A stretch of DNA of 9,544 nucleotides. It comes from Chromobacteriaceae bacterium. Its GTDB lineage: Bacteria > Pseudomonadota > Gammaproteobacteria > Burkholderiales > Aquaspirillaceae. The notes under the pieces are model-generated. The model ran no database searches. It was not told where the DNA came from and worked only from the letters and a program-made list of their open reading frames with translations. The position numbers and the translations under genes are program-made. The stretch lies in the NCBI GenBank assembly GCA_030151505.1, contig JASLDQ010000381.1:1-9544 (forward strand). Direction: 5' to 3'. Positions 1 through 8,203 of the stretch are shown here, piece after piece. Positions within the stretch are counted from its first letter, which is position 1; the number at the start of each line of letters is the position of its first letter.

Positions 1-573
1 GCCGCCTCGGCGGCGCCGACCGGCAGCACGGCACCGGCACCGGCGGTGGTTGCCACGGCCGCCCCGACCAAGGCTCCCGTCATGACAATCGCGCAAGCGA
101 TGCCGGCCGTGACGCTGAGCACCGCCAACGCGGCCAGCAAGGCCCCCGAGGCTGACATTCCCGCCACCATCGCCACCACCACAACCGCCAGCGCCGGCAC
201 CCATGTAGTGGCCGCCGGCGACACGCTGTACAACATTTCCCGCCGCTACAAGCTGAGCGTGGCCGAATTGCGCGCCGTCAACAACCTGTCGGATGACGCC
301 ATCCATTTAGGCCAGTCGCTGCAGGTCGCCGCTCGCAACGACGGCGATGTCGTCGTGCGCAGCGCCGACGCCCGTCAGGCCGGCGGCCTGAGCAAGGCCT
401 CAGCGGCCGGGAGGGCCCGGGAGCAGGAATATGTGGTGCAGCGCGGCGACACGCTGTTCAGCATCGCCCGCAAGTTCGGTGTCGAGCAGGATGACCTCAA
501 GCGCTGGAATCACGACAAGAAGCTGATCCGGCTGCAACCCGGCTACAAGGTCACCCTGTTACTGGGGAACTGA
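1..573 (+). CDS. C-terminal part of a LysM-repeat cell-wall protein, probably lytic murein transglycosylase D (5' truncated)
   Basis: The reading frame is open from base 1, so the GTG at 46 is internal and the gene begins before the window. The visible 190 residues start with an Ala/Pro/Thr-rich linker of about 65 residues. A first LysM domain follows (bases about 199-335, containing AAGDTLYNISRRY), then a short charged linker, then a second LysM domain (bases about 427-567, containing QRGDTLFSIARKFGV) that runs almost to the stop. LysM domains bind the glycan strands of peptidoglycan. Two C-terminal LysM repeats behind a disordered linker are the usual tail of membrane-bound lytic transglycosylase MltD, which cleaves the MurNAc-GlcNAc bond in the periplasm. 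The catalytic SLT domain is outside the window, so an amidase activator or another LysM protein cannot be excluded. The gene is followed by the bidirectional hairpin at 667-700. Confidence 0.8.
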   Translation, partial: AASAAPTGSTAPAPAVVATAAPTKAPVMTIAQAMPAVTLSTANAASKAPEADIPATIATTTTASAGTHVVAAGDTLYNISRRYKLSVAELRAVNNLSDDAIHLGQSLQVAARNDGDVVVRSADARQAGGLSKASAAGRAREQEYVVQRGDTLFSIARKFGVEQDDLKRWNHDKKLIRLQPGYKVTLLLGN

Positions 574-666
574 CGGGCCGGGGGCCGGCAATCGTGGGCA
601 TGACTTTCGGACTGCAGTCCGTGGAATCGCTTCACCGGGTCTGGTTGACGACGCCAAACCGACCAA

Positions 667-700
667 AAAAAGCCGACGAATCTTCGTCGGCTTTTTGTTT
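667..700. terminator. Bidirectional intrinsic terminator between the LysM gene and the cytochrome b561 gene
   Basis: GCCGACGA (672-679) pairs with TCGTCGGC (684-691) around a four-base loop. The stem is flanked by an A-run on the left (665-671) and by TTTTTGTTT on the right. Read on either strand it is a GC-rich stem followed by a U-run, so it can end both the plus-strand LysM gene and the convergent cytochrome gene. The minus-strand version, with seven U, looks the stronger. Confidence 0.85.
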
Positions 701-714
701 GACCCCGGCCCGGC

Positions 715-1374
715 TTACAGCCGCGTCACCAGCACATAGACGCTGCCGGCCGACACAAGCAGCGTCACCAGGGCGATGATGGCCGGGGTGAATACCAGCT
801 TGTCGACTTCGGCCTCGAATTTCTTGTAGCCGCTCAACATCGCCTCGACCAGATTCTGCTTCTTCACCAGACGGTAGAACACGATGGCGGCCAGGTGCAG
901 CCCGACGGCAGCCAGCAGGCCGTTGAACAGCAGCTTGTGCACCGCGGTCAGCTGCTCGGCCAGACCGCCATCGATCAGCTTCGCCAAGGGGCCGTCGAAG
1001 GCATAGCTGTCGACGTCGGCAGCGAACAGGCCGGTCCCCACCTGCACGGCCAGGAGGCCCAGCAACAGCAGCACCATCAAGGCCCCCAGCGGGTTGTGGC
1101 CCGGCACGCGGTGCTCCGGCAACCGTCCCTTGAGGTAGGCCAGAATGGCGGATGGTCCTTTGACGAAGTGGCGGAAACGGGCCGTCTCGCTACCCAGCAC
1201 GCCCCAGATCAGGCGGAACAGCACCAGCGTGGCCACGCCGTAGCCGCACCAGATGTGGTACTGCAGCAGGTCGCCACCGGTTTCCCCGGTGTACCACATG
1301 GCGCCGAACAGCCCGACCAGGGTCCAGTGAAACAAGCGGGTCGGCAAATCCCAGATTCTGACTTTCTGCGTCAT
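715..1374 (-). CDS. Cytochrome b561-family / Ni,Fe-hydrogenase-type cytochrome b membrane protein
   Basis: A 219-residue integral membrane protein. The start is set at the ATG at 1374 because AAGGAGA lies six bases upstream; the longer frame to 1449 has no such support and runs into the purL terminator. The N-terminus (KVRIWDLPTRLFHW) and the GHNPLGALMVL segment are hallmarks of the bacterial di-haem cytochrome b561 / hydrogenase cytochrome b family. About five hydrophobic segments are visible (near residues 13-31, 39-58, 94-115, 148-168 and 194-216). His16, His40, His146 and His160 are the likely b-haem ligands. Family members pass electrons between the quinone pool and a redox partner in the inner membrane. 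No partner gene (hydrogenase, periplasmic cytochrome c) is visible nearby, so the physiological partner is unknown. The gene lies downstream of purL but is separated from it by a terminator, so it should have its own promoter between about 1375 and 1453. Confidence 0.88.
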   Translation of the reverse strand: MTQKVRIWDLPTRLFHWTLVGLFGAMWYTGETGGDLLQYHIWCGYGVATLVLFRLIWGVLGSETARFRHFVKGPSAILAYLKGRLPEHRVPGHNPLGALMVLLLLGLLAVQVGTGLFAADVDSYAFDGPLAKLIDGGLAEQLTAVHKLLFNGLLAAVGLHLAAIVFYRLVKKQNLVEAMLSGYKKFEAEVDKLVFTPAIIALVTLLVSAGSVYVLVTRL

Positions 1375-1380
1375 CAGCGT

Positions 1381-1387
1381 TCTCCTT
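1381..1387 (-). promoter_or_regulatory. Ribosome binding site deciding the cytochrome b561 start
   Basis: On the minus strand AAGGAGA lies six bases before the ATG at 1374. It selects this start over upstream in-frame starts. Confidence 0.8.
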
Positions 1388-1453
1388 GGCTGAAATGTCT
1401 GCTTCGCATGGTAGGAACAACAGCTTAAGCTGATATTGCGTCGCAGCATAACA

Positions 1454-1486
1454 AAAAGCCGGACGACTCCGTCCGGCTTTTCTGCT
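1454..1486 (-). terminator. Intrinsic terminator of purL
   Basis: AAAAGCCGGAC (1454-1464) and GTCCGGCTTTT (1471-1481) form an 11-bp perfect stem with a six-base loop, about 20 bases beyond the purL stop codon. On the minus strand the stem is followed by a run of five T (the complement of 1453-1457). It separates purL from the cytochrome gene. Confidence 0.85.
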
Positions 1487-1502
1487 TACGGCCTCCCCGG
1501 GC

Positions 1503-4500
1503 TCAACCCAGCCACTTGCGGGCGTTGGCGAACATGCGGAACCACGCACCGTTCTCGTCCCAGCCTTGTGGATGCCACGAGTTCTGGACGGTGCGGAACA
1601 CCCGCTCCGGGTGCGGCATCATGATGGTGAAGCGGCCATCATCAGTCGTCACCCCGGTAATGCCGCGCGGCGAGCCGTTCGGATTCTGCGGGTAGGTTTC
1701 GGTCGCGGCACCGGTGGCGTCGATGTAACGCAGGGCCACCAGCGCCTTGTCGATCGCGCCCTCGGCAAACACCGCGCGGCCTTCGCCGTGGCTGACCACC
1801 ACCGGCAGGCGGCTGCCGGCCATGCCGGCGAGGAACAGCGACGGGCTGTCCGGCACTTCCACCATGGTGAAGCGGGCCTCGAACTGCTCGGAGGCGTTGC
1901 GGTGGAACTTCGGCCAGTTGCCGGCCCCCGGAATGATCTCGGCCAGGTTCGACATCATCTGGCAGCCGTTGCATACGCCCAGCGCGAAAGCATCGCTGCG
2001 GTTGAAGAAGGTTTCGAACTCGGCGCGGGCCACCGGGTTGAACAGGATGGACTTGGCCCAGCCCTCGCCCGCTCCCAGCACATCGCCGTAGCTGAAGCCG
2101 CCGCAGGCGGCCAGACCGGCGAAGTCGCGCAGCGACACGCGGCCACCGATGATGTCGCTCATGTGCACGTCCACGGCGGCGAAACCGGCGCGGTCGAAGG
2201 CGGCAGCCATTTCAACCTGGCCGTTGACGCCCTGCTCGCGCAGCACCGCCACGCGCGGACGCGCGCCGGTGGCGACGAACGGTGCGGCGATGTTCTCGTT
2301 CACGTCGAAACTCAGCTCGGCGAACAGGCCGCGACCGTCCAGCCCTTGCCCGAACTCGCTGTCGGCGCAGGCCGGGTTGTCGCGCAGGGCCTGCATGCGG
2401 TAGCTGGTTTCGCTCCAGGCGCGGTAGAGTTCCGGCAGCGCCTCGTCCAGCACCTGCAGGCCGTCCAGCTTGACGCTAAGGCTCTGGCGGTCGCTGACGC
2501 TGCCGAGCACGAACAGCTCGCGGCCGATGCCGGCCTGCATGAAGCGCGCGATCACGTCGGCCGTGTCGGACTTCTTCACCTGCAGCACCGCGCCGAGCTC
2601 CTCGTTGAACAGCACGCGCATCAGGCGACCGTGCTGGGCCAGCTCCGGGCTGTCCGGCATAAAATCTTCCTGAATCAGCTGGATGTTCTTGCGCTCGATC
2701 ATCAGCTCGCTCAGATCAATGTCCAGGCCGGTGCGGCCGGCGAACATCATTTCGATCAGGGTGACGATCAGGCCGCCATCGGCGCGGTCGTGGTAGGCCA
2801 GCACCTTGTCGTCGCGGATCAGCGACTGCACGGTGTTGAAGAAGGTCGCCAGCTGGGCCGGTTCCACCACATTGGTGGCGCGGCCGTGGATGGTTTTGTG
2901 CACCTGCGACAGGGCCGAGCCGCCGAGGCGGGCCTGGCCGTAACCCAGGTCAACCAGAATCAGGTCGGTATCGGCATCCGCCACCAGTTCCGGCGTCACG
3001 GTCTTGCGCACGTCCTCCACCGGCGCGAAGGCCGACACGATCAGCGACAGCGGCGCGGTGACCGATTTCTTCTCGCCCGCCGCTTCCCATACCGTCTTCA
3101 TCGACAGCGAGTCCTTGCCGACCGGAATGCTCACGCCGATCCCTTGGCACAGGTCCGACACGGCCTTGACCGTGTCGTACAGCGCGACGTCCTCGCCCGG
3201 GTGACCGGCAGCGGCCATCCAGTTGGCCGACAGCTTGACCTTGCCGATATCGCCCACATAGGACGCGGCAATGTTGGTCAGTGCCTCGCCCACGGCCATC
3301 TCGCCGGAGTAGGCCGCGTTCAGCAAGGCCACCGGCGTGCGCTCGCCCATCGCCATCGCTTCGCCGCGATAGGTGTTGAAGCCCATCGTGGTCACCGCCA
3401 CATCGGCCACCGGCACCTGCCACGGGCCGACGAACTGGTCGCGCGCGGTCATGCCGCCCACGGTGCGGTCGCCGATGGTGATCAGGAACTTCTTGCCAGC
3501 CACCGCCGGCAGGCGCAGCACGCGGTAGAGGCTGTCCTTCAGCTCGTAGCGCGAAGCATCGAACACCCGGGCGGGCGGCGTGGCGCGCGTCACGTCGCGG
3601 GTCATGCGCGGCGGCTTGCCAAGCAGCACTTCCATCTTCATGTCGACCGGATTGTTGCCCATCAGCTCGTCGCGCACGCGCAGCTGGCCGTCGTCGGTGG
3701 CGGTGCCGAGCACGGCGAAGGGGCAGCGCTCGCGCTGGCAGATCGCCTCGAAGCGGGCCAGATCGTCCGGCAGGATCGCCAGCACGTAGCGCTCCTGCGA
3801 TTCGTTCGACCAGATCTGCATCGGCGACATGCCGGTTTCTTCCACCGGCACGCGGCGCAGGTCGATCAGGCCGCTGCGCCTGGAGTCGTTCAAGAGTTCC
3901 GGCAGCGCGTTGGAGATGCCGCCGGCACCGACGTCGTGGATCGACAGGATGGGGTTGTCATCACCCAGCTGCCAGCAGCGGTCGATCACTTCCTGTGCAC
4001 GACGCTCGATTTCCGGGTTACCGCGCTGGACCGAGTCGAAGTCGAGGTTCTCGGTGTTGGCGCCGGTGTCCATCGACGAGGCGGCGCCGCCGCCCAGCCC
4101 GATCAGGAAGCCCGGGCCGCCGAGCTGGATCAGCAGCGAGCCGACCGGAATTTCATGCTTGAACAGGTGGTCGCCATGGATGTTGCCCATGCCGCCGGCG
4201 ATCATGATCGGCTTGTGGTAGCCGCGCATTTCGCCGTTCACTTCTTCCTCGAAGGTGCGGAAGTAGCCGGCGATGTTCGGACGGCCGAATTCGTTGTTGA
4301 AGGCGGCGCCGCCGATCGGGCCGTCGCGCATGATCTCGAAGGCCGAGGCGATGCGGCCCGGCCGGCCGTATTCGCCGCAGGCGTCGCCATACGCCTCCCA
4401 CGGCTGCTTGAAGCCGGGGATGTTGAGGTTGGAGGTGGTGAAACCGCTCAGGCCGGCCTTGGGACGCGAGCCGCGACCGGTCGCGCCTTCGTCGCGGATT

Positions 4501-5474
4501 TCGCCGCCGGAGCCGGTGGAGGCACCCGGGAAGGGAGAAATCGCGGTCGGGTGGTTGTGGGTTTCCACCTTCATCAGGATGTGGGTCGGCTGGGTGTTGA
4601 AGCCGTACTCGGCGCTGCCGGGCGCAGGATAGAAACGCTCGATGGTGTCGCCGGCGATGACCGAGGAGTTGTCCGAATAGGCCACCAGCGTGCCGTCCGG
4701 ATGCGCTTCGTGGGTGTCGCGGATCATGCGGAACAGGCTCTTGCCCTGCTTCTCGCCGTCGATGATGAAATCGGCGTTGAAGATCTTGTGGCGGCAGTGC
4801 TCGGAGTTGGCCTGGGCGAACATCATCAGTTCGACGTCGGTCGGGTTGCGCTGCATGGCGGTGAAGTTGTCGACCAGATAGTCGATCTCGTCGTCCGACA
4901 TGGCGAGCCCCATGCTCTTGTTGGCCTCGGCCAGCGCGGCGCGACCGCCGCCGATGATGTCGACAGTGGCCAGCGCCTGCGGGGCGACGTGGTCGAACAG
5001 GCGCTCGGCGGCGGCAAAATCGCCCCAGACCTGTTCGGTCATGCGGTCATGCAGCAGGGCGGACAGCAGCTGTTTCTGTTCGGCCGACAGCGGCGCAGCG
5101 GCTTCGACGTGGTAGGCCACGCCGCGCTCGAGGCGGCGGATCTTCTCCAGCCCGCAGTGCGCGGCGATGTCGCTGGCCTTGGACGACCACGGCGACACGG
5201 TGCCCAGACGCGGCAGGACCAGGAAGAGTTCGCCCTGCGGCGCGCTGGCGAACGGCGCTTCGCCATAGGTCAGCAACTTGGCGAGGGTCAGGCTTTCTTC
5301 CGCGTCCAGTTCGGCGGCGGCTTCGGCGAAATGCCAGAACTCGGCCTTGATGGTCATGGCCGGGGCCTTGATGGTCATGGCCGGCAAGCCGGCGTCGGCG
5401 GACAGACGATAAAGCTTGTCGAGACGGAACGAAGATAAAGCGGCTCCGCCGCGAAGCTTCAGGATGACGGACAT
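1503..5474 (-). CDS. purL: Phosphoribosylformylglycinamidine synthase (single-chain PurL)
   Basis: Catalyses the fourth step of de novo purine synthesis in the cytosol: FGAR + glutamine + ATP to FGAM. The 1323 residues match the large single-chain PurL of proteobacteria (about 1295-1320). The start is put at the ATG at 5474 ([17 protein letters not shown]), which matches the usual PurL N-terminus; the frame also extends 12 codons upstream. In order there is a PurS-like N-terminal domain, then two AIR-synthase-like halves. ETHNHP (304-309) and the nearby [15 protein letters not shown] glycine-rich loop lie in the first half, and GKDSLSMKT (786-794) in the second. A class I glutamine amidotransferase domain closes the protein. 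Its triad is visible: nucleophile Cys1168 in GVCNGCQMM, and His1288 and Glu1290 in MMPHPERVF. Residues 31-44 are a perfect seven-residue tandem repeat (PAMTIKA twice) that appears to add one unit; nothing else suggests loss of function. The gene is divergent from glnB. Confidence 0.97.
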   Translation of the reverse strand: MSVILKLRGGAALSSFRLDKLYRLSADAGLPAMTIKAPAMTIKAEFWHFAEAAAELDAEESLTLAKLLTYGEAPFASAPQGELFLVLPRLGTVSPWSSKASDIAAHCGLEKIRRLERGVAYHVEAAAPLSAEQKQLLSALLHDRMTEQVWGDFAAAERLFDHVAPQALATVDIIGGGRAALAEANKSMGLAMSDDEIDYLVDNFTAMQRNPTDVELMMFAQANSEHCRHKIFNADFIIDGEKQGKSLFRMIRDTHEAHPDGTLVAYSDNSSVIAGDTIERFYPAPGSAEYGFNTQPTHILMKVETHNHPTAISPFPGASTGSGGEIRDEGATGRGSRPKAGLSGFTTSNLNIPGFKQPWEAYGDACGEYGRPGRIASAFEIMRDGPIGGAAFNNEFGRPNIAGYFRTFEEEVNGEMRGYHKPIMIAGGMGNIHGDHLFKHEIPVGSLLIQLGGPGFLIGLGGGAASSMDTGANTENLDFDSVQRGNPEIERRAQEVIDRCWQLGDDNPILSIHDVGAGGISNALPELLNDSRRSGLIDLRRVPVEETGMSPMQIWSNESQERYVLAILPDDLARFEAICQRERCPFAVLGTATDDGQLRVRDELMGNNPVDMKMEVLLGKPPRMTRDVTRATPPARVFDASRYELKDSLYRVLRLPAVAGKKFLITIGDRTVGGMTARDQFVGPWQVPVADVAVTTMGFNTYRGEAMAMGERTPVALLNAAYSGEMAVGEALTNIAASYVGDIGKVKLSANWMAAAGHPGEDVALYDTVKAVSDLCQGIGVSIPVGKDSLSMKTVWEAAGEKKSVTAPLSLIVSAFAPVEDVRKTVTPELVADADTDLILVDLGYGQARLGGSALSQVHKTIHGRATNVVEPAQLATFFNTVQSLIRDDKVLAYHDRADGGLIVTLIEMMFAGRTGLDIDLSELMIERKNIQLIQEDFMPDSPELAQHGRLMRVLFNEELGAVLQVKKSDTADVIARFMQAGIGRELFVLGSVSDRQSLSVKLDGLQVLDEALPELYRAWSETSYRMQALRDNPACADSEFGQGLDGRGLFAELSFDVNENIAAPFVATGARPRVAVLREQGVNGQVEMAAAFDRAGFAAVDVHMSDIIGGRVSLRDFAGLAACGGFSYGDVLGAGEGWAKSILFNPVARAEFETFFNRSDAFALGVCNGCQMMSNLAEIIPGAGNWPKFHRNASEQFEARFTMVEVPDSPSLFLAGMAGSRLPVVVSHGEGRAVFAEGAIDKALVALRYIDATGAATETYPQNPNGSPRGITGVTTDDGRFTIMMPHPERVFRTVQNSWHPQGWDENGAWFRMFANARKWLG
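5343..5384. repeat. Perfect 21-bp in-frame tandem duplication inside purL
   Basis: Bases 5343-5363 and 5364-5384 are identical 21-mers in direct tandem. Because 21 is a multiple of three the frame is kept, and each copy encodes PAMTIKA (PurL residues 31-37 and 38-44), directly before the EFWHF segment. Confidence 0.95.
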
Positions 5475-5508
5475 TACGACTCTCGCACGAGATACGGGAA
5501 AGCCCGTC

Positions 5509-5944
<436 letters not shown>

Positions 5945-5949
5945 CGAAC

Positions 5950-5968
5950 GGCGGACACATCCGCCTTT
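5950..5968 (+). terminator. Weak candidate terminator after glnB
   Basis: GGCGGA (5950-5955) pairs with TCCGCC (5960-5965) around a four-base loop, followed by only three T. The stem is short and the U-run poor, so partial readthrough toward the gene at 6100 is possible. Confidence 0.4.
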
Positions 5969-6033
5969 CGGGCCTCCCTGCCTTTCCTATGATGAAGTGC
6001 TTTTTCGCAGCAATGACGAAAAAAGCGAATAAG

Positions 6034-6076
6034 AACAGGGAGGTCGATTCGCATCAATCGGCATGAATCCCCTGTT
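6034..6076 (+). promoter_or_regulatory. Structured 5' leader upstream of the FapF-like gene
   Basis: AACAGGG (6034-6040) can pair with CCCTGTT (6070-6076). Inside that, GATTC (6046-6050) can pair with GAATC (6065-6069). This makes a 12-bp two-part stem with a five-base bulge on the left side only. It ends 11 bases before the AGGAGG of the next gene. No known riboswitch class is recognised. It may be a leader hairpin affecting translation or stability, or a protein-binding site. Confidence 0.35.
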
Positions 6077-6087
6077 TTCTTGCGCAG

Positions 6088-6093
6088 AGGAGG
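6088..6093 (+). promoter_or_regulatory. Consensus ribosome binding site deciding a GTG start at 6100
   Basis: AGGAGG lies six bases before GTG at 6100. The GTG is followed directly by a clean signal peptide, which fixes this start over other candidates. Confidence 0.85.
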
Positions 6094-6099
6094 AAAGCC

Positions 6100-7404
6100 G
6101 TGTCGAAACTACGAACCCCGATTCCGGTTGCTTTGGGGCTGGCCGGAATGCTGACGGCAACGACGCTCCACGCCGCACCGGAAGCGCCGCCGGCCGATCT
6201 GGAAAAACGGCTGGCCGAGCTGCAGCAGCAGATGGACGACTGGAAGGCCTACCGGGAGCAGACCGAGAAAAAGCTGCTCGAACAGCAGCAGCAAATCCAG
6301 TCCCTGCAAAGCCAGCTCCCGCCCAAAGGCAGCGCCCCGCCCTCGGCCGCCGCCGGCCTCACCCCCAGTACCGGTCCCAATGCCGCGCCGCCCCCGCCCG
6401 GCACCCCAACGATCAGCCAGACCCCGACCGACAGCAACCCGGCCACCCAGTCCCGCACCCAGAACGTCGCCGCCGCACTCGACCAGCCCGGCGTGCTGAC
6501 ACCGCGCGGCAAGTTCGTGCTGGAGCCGTCGCTGCAATATTCGTACTCCTCGTCCGACCGGGTCGCGCTGATCGGCTACACCATCATCCCGGCCATCACC
6601 ATCGGCCTGATCGACGTGCGCAAGGTCAACCGCACGACCTGGGTCGGCGCGCTGACCGGCCGCTACGGCCTGACCAACCGGCTGGAACTGGAAGCCCGCC
6701 TGCCCTACGTCTACCAGACCGAGGATTCGGTCAACCGCGGCGTCAACGTCGGCACGGCCAACGACACCGTGTTCAACACCCACGGCAACAATATCGGCGA
6801 CGTGGAACTGGCGATGCGCTACCAGTTCAACCAGCCGGTCGACGGCCCCTATTACATCGGCAACCTGCGGCTGAAGTCCGCTACCGGCAAAGGCCCGTTC
6901 GACATTCCCTATGACGCTTCCACCGGCCTGCCGCTCAAGCAGACCACCGGCTCCGGCTTCTGGAGCCTGCAGGCCGGCGTCTCGACCATCCTGCCGTCCG
7001 ACCCGGCCGTTTATTTCGGCACCCTGAGCTACACCAAGAGCCTCAAGCGCAGCGTCGACCAGGACACCTGCGCCAGCGCGACCGCCGCAACGCCGTTCAT
7101 CTGCTCCTCGACCCACTTCGGCGAGGTGGCTCCGGGCGACGTGATCGGCCTGAACTTCGGCATGGGGATCGGCATCAACGACAGGGCGTCGTTCAGCGTC
7201 GGCTACGACCACAGCTACATCTTCAAAACCAAAGTCGACGGCCAGACGCCTCCCGGCACGACACCGGCCAACGTCGGCGTGCTGCAATTCGGCTACGCCT
7301 ACCGCCTCAACGCGCAAAGCTCGCTCAGCATGACGCTGGGAGTGGGCGTCACCCAAGAGTCGCCGGACGTGCAGCTCACCCTGCGGGTGCCGTACACGTT
7401 CTGA
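6100..7404 (+). CDS. FapF-like outer-membrane beta-barrel exporter with N-terminal coiled coil
   Basis: A 434-residue protein starting at GTG behind a perfect AGGAGG. Residues 1-25 form a Sec signal peptide (cleavage probably after LHA). Residues 33-72 are a Gln/Glu/Leu-rich coiled coil (LEKRLAELQQQMDDW, LLEQQQQIQSLQSQL). Residues about 74-125 are a Pro/Ala/Thr/Ser linker without predicted fold. From GVLTPRGKFVLEPS (131 on) there are alternating polar/hydrophobic strands, ending in LRVPYTF, the C-terminal Phe expected of a Bam-inserted barrel. Coiled coil, linker and barrel in this order and size are the layout of FapF, the trimeric pore that secretes Fap amyloid subunits in Pseudomonas. The barrel also resembles the broad outer-membrane family annotated as phenol MetA-pathway transporters. 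Assignment to the FapF type is strengthened by the C39 peptidase and secreted small proteins in the convergent operon. It has no gene partner on its own strand in the window. Confidence 0.72.
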   Translation: MSKLRTPIPVALGLAGMLTATTLHAAPEAPPADLEKRLAELQQQMDDWKAYREQTEKKLLEQQQQIQSLQSQLPPKGSAPPSAAAGLTPSTGPNAAPPPPGTPTISQTPTDSNPATQSRTQNVAAALDQPGVLTPRGKFVLEPSLQYSYSSSDRVALIGYTIIPAITIGLIDVRKVNRTTWVGALTGRYGLTNRLELEARLPYVYQTEDSVNRGVNVGTANDTVFNTHGNNIGDVELAMRYQFNQPVDGPYYIGNLRLKSATGKGPFDIPYDASTGLPLKQTTGSGFWSLQAGVSTILPSDPAVYFGTLSYTKSLKRSVDQDTCASATAATPFICSSTHFGEVAPGDVIGLNFGMGIGINDRASFSVGYDHSYIFKTKVDGQTPPGTTPANVGVLQFGYAYRLNAQSSLSMTLGVGVTQESPDVQLTLRVPYTF

Positions 7405-7425
7405 CCCCACGCCTCTCCACTCCCA

Positions 7426-7461
7426 TGTCAAACGGCAGACTGAACAGTCTGCCGTTTGACA
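7426..7461. terminator. Perfect 16-bp inverted repeat between convergent genes (putative bidirectional terminator)
   Basis: Bases 7426-7441 and 7446-7461 are exact reverse complements of 16 bases around the loop GAAC. The repeat lies 22 bases beyond the stop of the FapF-like gene and 85 bases beyond the stop of the opposing operon. Position suggests a shared terminator. Neither side has a U-run, so it may instead be an mRNA 3'-end stabiliser. Confidence 0.7.
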
Positions 7462-7546
7462 GTCCTGGCCGGCGGGCCGGTCAGGGTTGAGAAAGCGCCC
7501 CGCCAGCGACGGCAGCGGAGCCACGCCGGCCGGCAAGGCAGGACGA

Positions 7547-8185
7547 TCAGCGGAATGGCAAATTGCGGGCCTGGTTGAGCTGGTTGACGAGGTTGAGGTT
7601 GCGCAGCATGGACAGGCTGGAACTGCTGACGTCCAGCGTGGTCGAGGCCTGGATCAGCCGGTAGTCCGCCGAGTTCTGGATCAGCTGCGCCGCCGGGCTG
7701 GACAGGATGATGGTGGTGCCGCCGCTGACGGCCGCCGTGATCGGCCCGCCCCCCTGCAGCGCGCTGCCGATCGCTTGCGACACCGACTGCGCCACCGCCG
7801 GCGTGGGGGCGATCACGGTCAGGGTCGAACCGGTGCCGCCCGGCAGCATCACCGTCGCTCCCGCCCCGCCGGACGCCAGCGGATTGGCCGCGCCGACCAA
7901 GGCCGCGACATTGGGCAGGTTGATCCGCTGCAGGCTGGCCAGCTGGCCGTCCACATAGACGGCCTGCTCGATGCCGAAAGACAGGTTGAGGCCGCTGCTC
8001 AAGCTGAAACCGGCGCGCAACTCGTCCATGCTGTCGCCGTCCAACGCCACGGTGTCGAACTCCGCCCGCAGCGTGTCGCCCTCCCCCTCGCCCTGCTGCG
8101 GCGATGCGCTCATCGCCATGCAGGGCAGCGCGGCGAACAGGCCGGCTACCGCCAGCCCCCGCGCGATTCGATCCAATATGGTCAT
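7547..8185 (-). CDS. Secreted protein of unknown function, last gene of the C39 peptidase operon
   Basis: A 212-residue protein with an N-terminal signal peptide (hydrophobic segment 9-27, cleavage near MAMSA). The ATG at 8185 is chosen because GGGGAG lies nine bases upstream; a TTG three codons earlier is less likely. Two conserved-looking blocks flank a low-complexity middle. Block A (53-91) contains MDELRAGFSLSSGLNLSFGI and QAVYVDGQL, which reads as a small beta-domain. The middle (about 92-165) is Gly/Ala/Thr/Pro-rich. Block B (168-206) has LIQNSADYRLIQASTTLDV followed by an amphipathic Leu/Asn stretch. The IQN/IQ/ST motif of block B is shared with the 128-residue protein two genes upstream. 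I do not recognise a named family. In a Fap-like scheme it could fill an accessory or FapE-like role, which is inference only. It starts 18 bases after the C39 peptidase stop. Confidence 0.85.
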   Translation of the reverse strand: MTILDRIARGLAVAGLFAALPCMAMSASPQQGEGEGDTLRAEFDTVALDGDSMDELRAGFSLSSGLNLSFGIEQAVYVDGQLASLQRINLPNVAALVGAANPLASGGAGATVMLPGGTGSTLTVIAPTPAVAQSVSQAIGSALQGGGPITAAVSGGTTIILSSPAAQLIQNSADYRLIQASTTLDVSSSSLSMLRNLNLVNQLNQARNLPFR

Positions 8186-8203
8186 GGTATGCAACTCCCC
8201 GGA

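Noticed and set aside
594..779. A 61-codon plus-strand open frame after the LysM gene
   Set aside because: It crosses the bidirectional terminator and the 3' end of the cytochrome gene and has no ribosome site.
1421..1432. 12-base palindrome CAGCTTAAGCTG upstream of the cytochrome gene
   Set aside because: Could be an operator, but a single short palindrome with no recognised regulator or promoter elements around it is not enough to annotate.
1566..5438. A 1290-codon open frame on the plus strand
   Set aside because: It is exactly antisense to purL; its His/Arg/Gln/Ala-rich translation has no domain, and long antisense frames are expected opposite GC-rich genes. PurL has a full set of motifs.
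5999..6026. GCTTTTTCG / CGAAAAAAGC pairing
   Set aside because: AT-rich stem with a bulge, no U-run after it; too weak to call a terminator.
7430..7445. GGCAGACTGAA within the perfect inverted repeat, resembling Neisseriaceae DNA uptake sequences
   Set aside because: It differs from known uptake-sequence dialects at two or more positions, occurs only once, and the second arm does not repeat the core. Without a genome-wide count this is chance similarity.
6109..7536. A 475-codon minus-strand open frame
   Set aside because: Antisense shadow of the FapF-like gene. The plus-strand frame has a ribosome site, signal peptide and terminal Phe; this one has none.
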